Made by a program: the position numbers and the translations under genes. A DNA stretch of 11,694 nt from the NCBI RefSeq assembly GCF_016918785.1, contig NZ_JAFFPT010000044.1:1-11694 (forward strand). Direction: 5' to 3'. Shown here piece after piece: positions 11,685 through 11,694 of the stretch. The first letter of the stretch is position 1, and each line of letters opens with the position of its first letter. Source of the DNA: Leptospira ainazelensis (GTDB lineage Bacteria; Spirochaetota; Leptospiria; Leptospirales; Leptospiraceae). The notes under the pieces are model-generated. The model saw nothing but the letters and a program-made list of their open reading frames with translations, was not told where the DNA came from and ran no database searches.

Positions 11685-11694
11685 AGTGAGGAGT
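11685..11694 (+). promoter_or_regulatory. Shine-Dalgarno-like sequence at the window end
   Basis: The last bases read GTGAGGAGT, containing the strong Shine-Dalgarno core GAGGAG just before the window stops. A plus-strand gene may therefore begin a few bases beyond the end. Its identity cannot be seen. Confidence 0.4.

Overview
This window looks like chromosomal DNA from Leptospira, probably of the pathogenic clade. The support is moderate AT-richness, AGGA-type ribosome binding sites, the yebC-ruvC pair, a lipoprotein signal ending in a loose spirochaetal-style lipobox, a TonB-dependent receptor with an N-terminal regulatory domain, a large leucine-rich-repeat protein, and a short TGTAGGAACTCCTACA palindrome that I recall as recurrent in Leptospira intergenic DNA. 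Genus assignment is inference from these traits; no database was searched.

Layout. (1) Positions 97-1440, minus strand: yebC followed by ruvC, a conserved pairing of a YebC/PmpR/TACO1-family regulator with the Holliday-junction resolvase. They are separated by about 100 bases that carry a perfect 14-bp inverted repeat. (2) Positions 1621-2232, plus strand: a small lipoprotein with a DUF3365 (Tll0287-like) domain and one CxxCH haem-attachment motif, possibly from a leaderless transcript. (3) Positions 2342-5161, minus strand: a TonB-dependent outer-membrane receptor, convergent with gene 2, with a perfect 30-bp palindrome between the two stop codons. (4) Positions 5162-5777: about 600 bases with no confident intact gene. 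It holds a minus-strand intrinsic terminator, a possible 3' gene remnant just upstream of it, degenerate repeat-like sequence, and a strong promoter overlaid by a perfect 34-bp palindrome. (5) Positions 5778-6287, plus strand: a DUF4442 hotdog-fold (thioesterase-like) protein controlled by that promoter/palindrome. (6) Positions 6594-11465, plus strand: a 1623-residue cytoplasmic protein that joins a WGR domain, a helical repeat region, a DUF4132 (MolR/YehI-like) module, ten in-register 23-residue leucine-rich repeats and a C-terminal helical domain. (7) Positions 11466-11694: a structured intergenic tail with inverted and direct repeats, ending in a Shine-Dalgarno-like sequence that suggests another plus-strand gene begins just outside the window.

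The genes do not form one pathway. yebC-ruvC is housekeeping. The haem lipoprotein and the TonB receptor are separate envelope functions in convergent orientation. The hotdog protein looks individually regulated. The WGR-DUF4132-LRR giant is the best candidate for an under-described system: family knowledge places such proteins beside MoxR-type AAA ATPase and VWA genes in other bacteria, and the likely next gene downstream lies outside the window.
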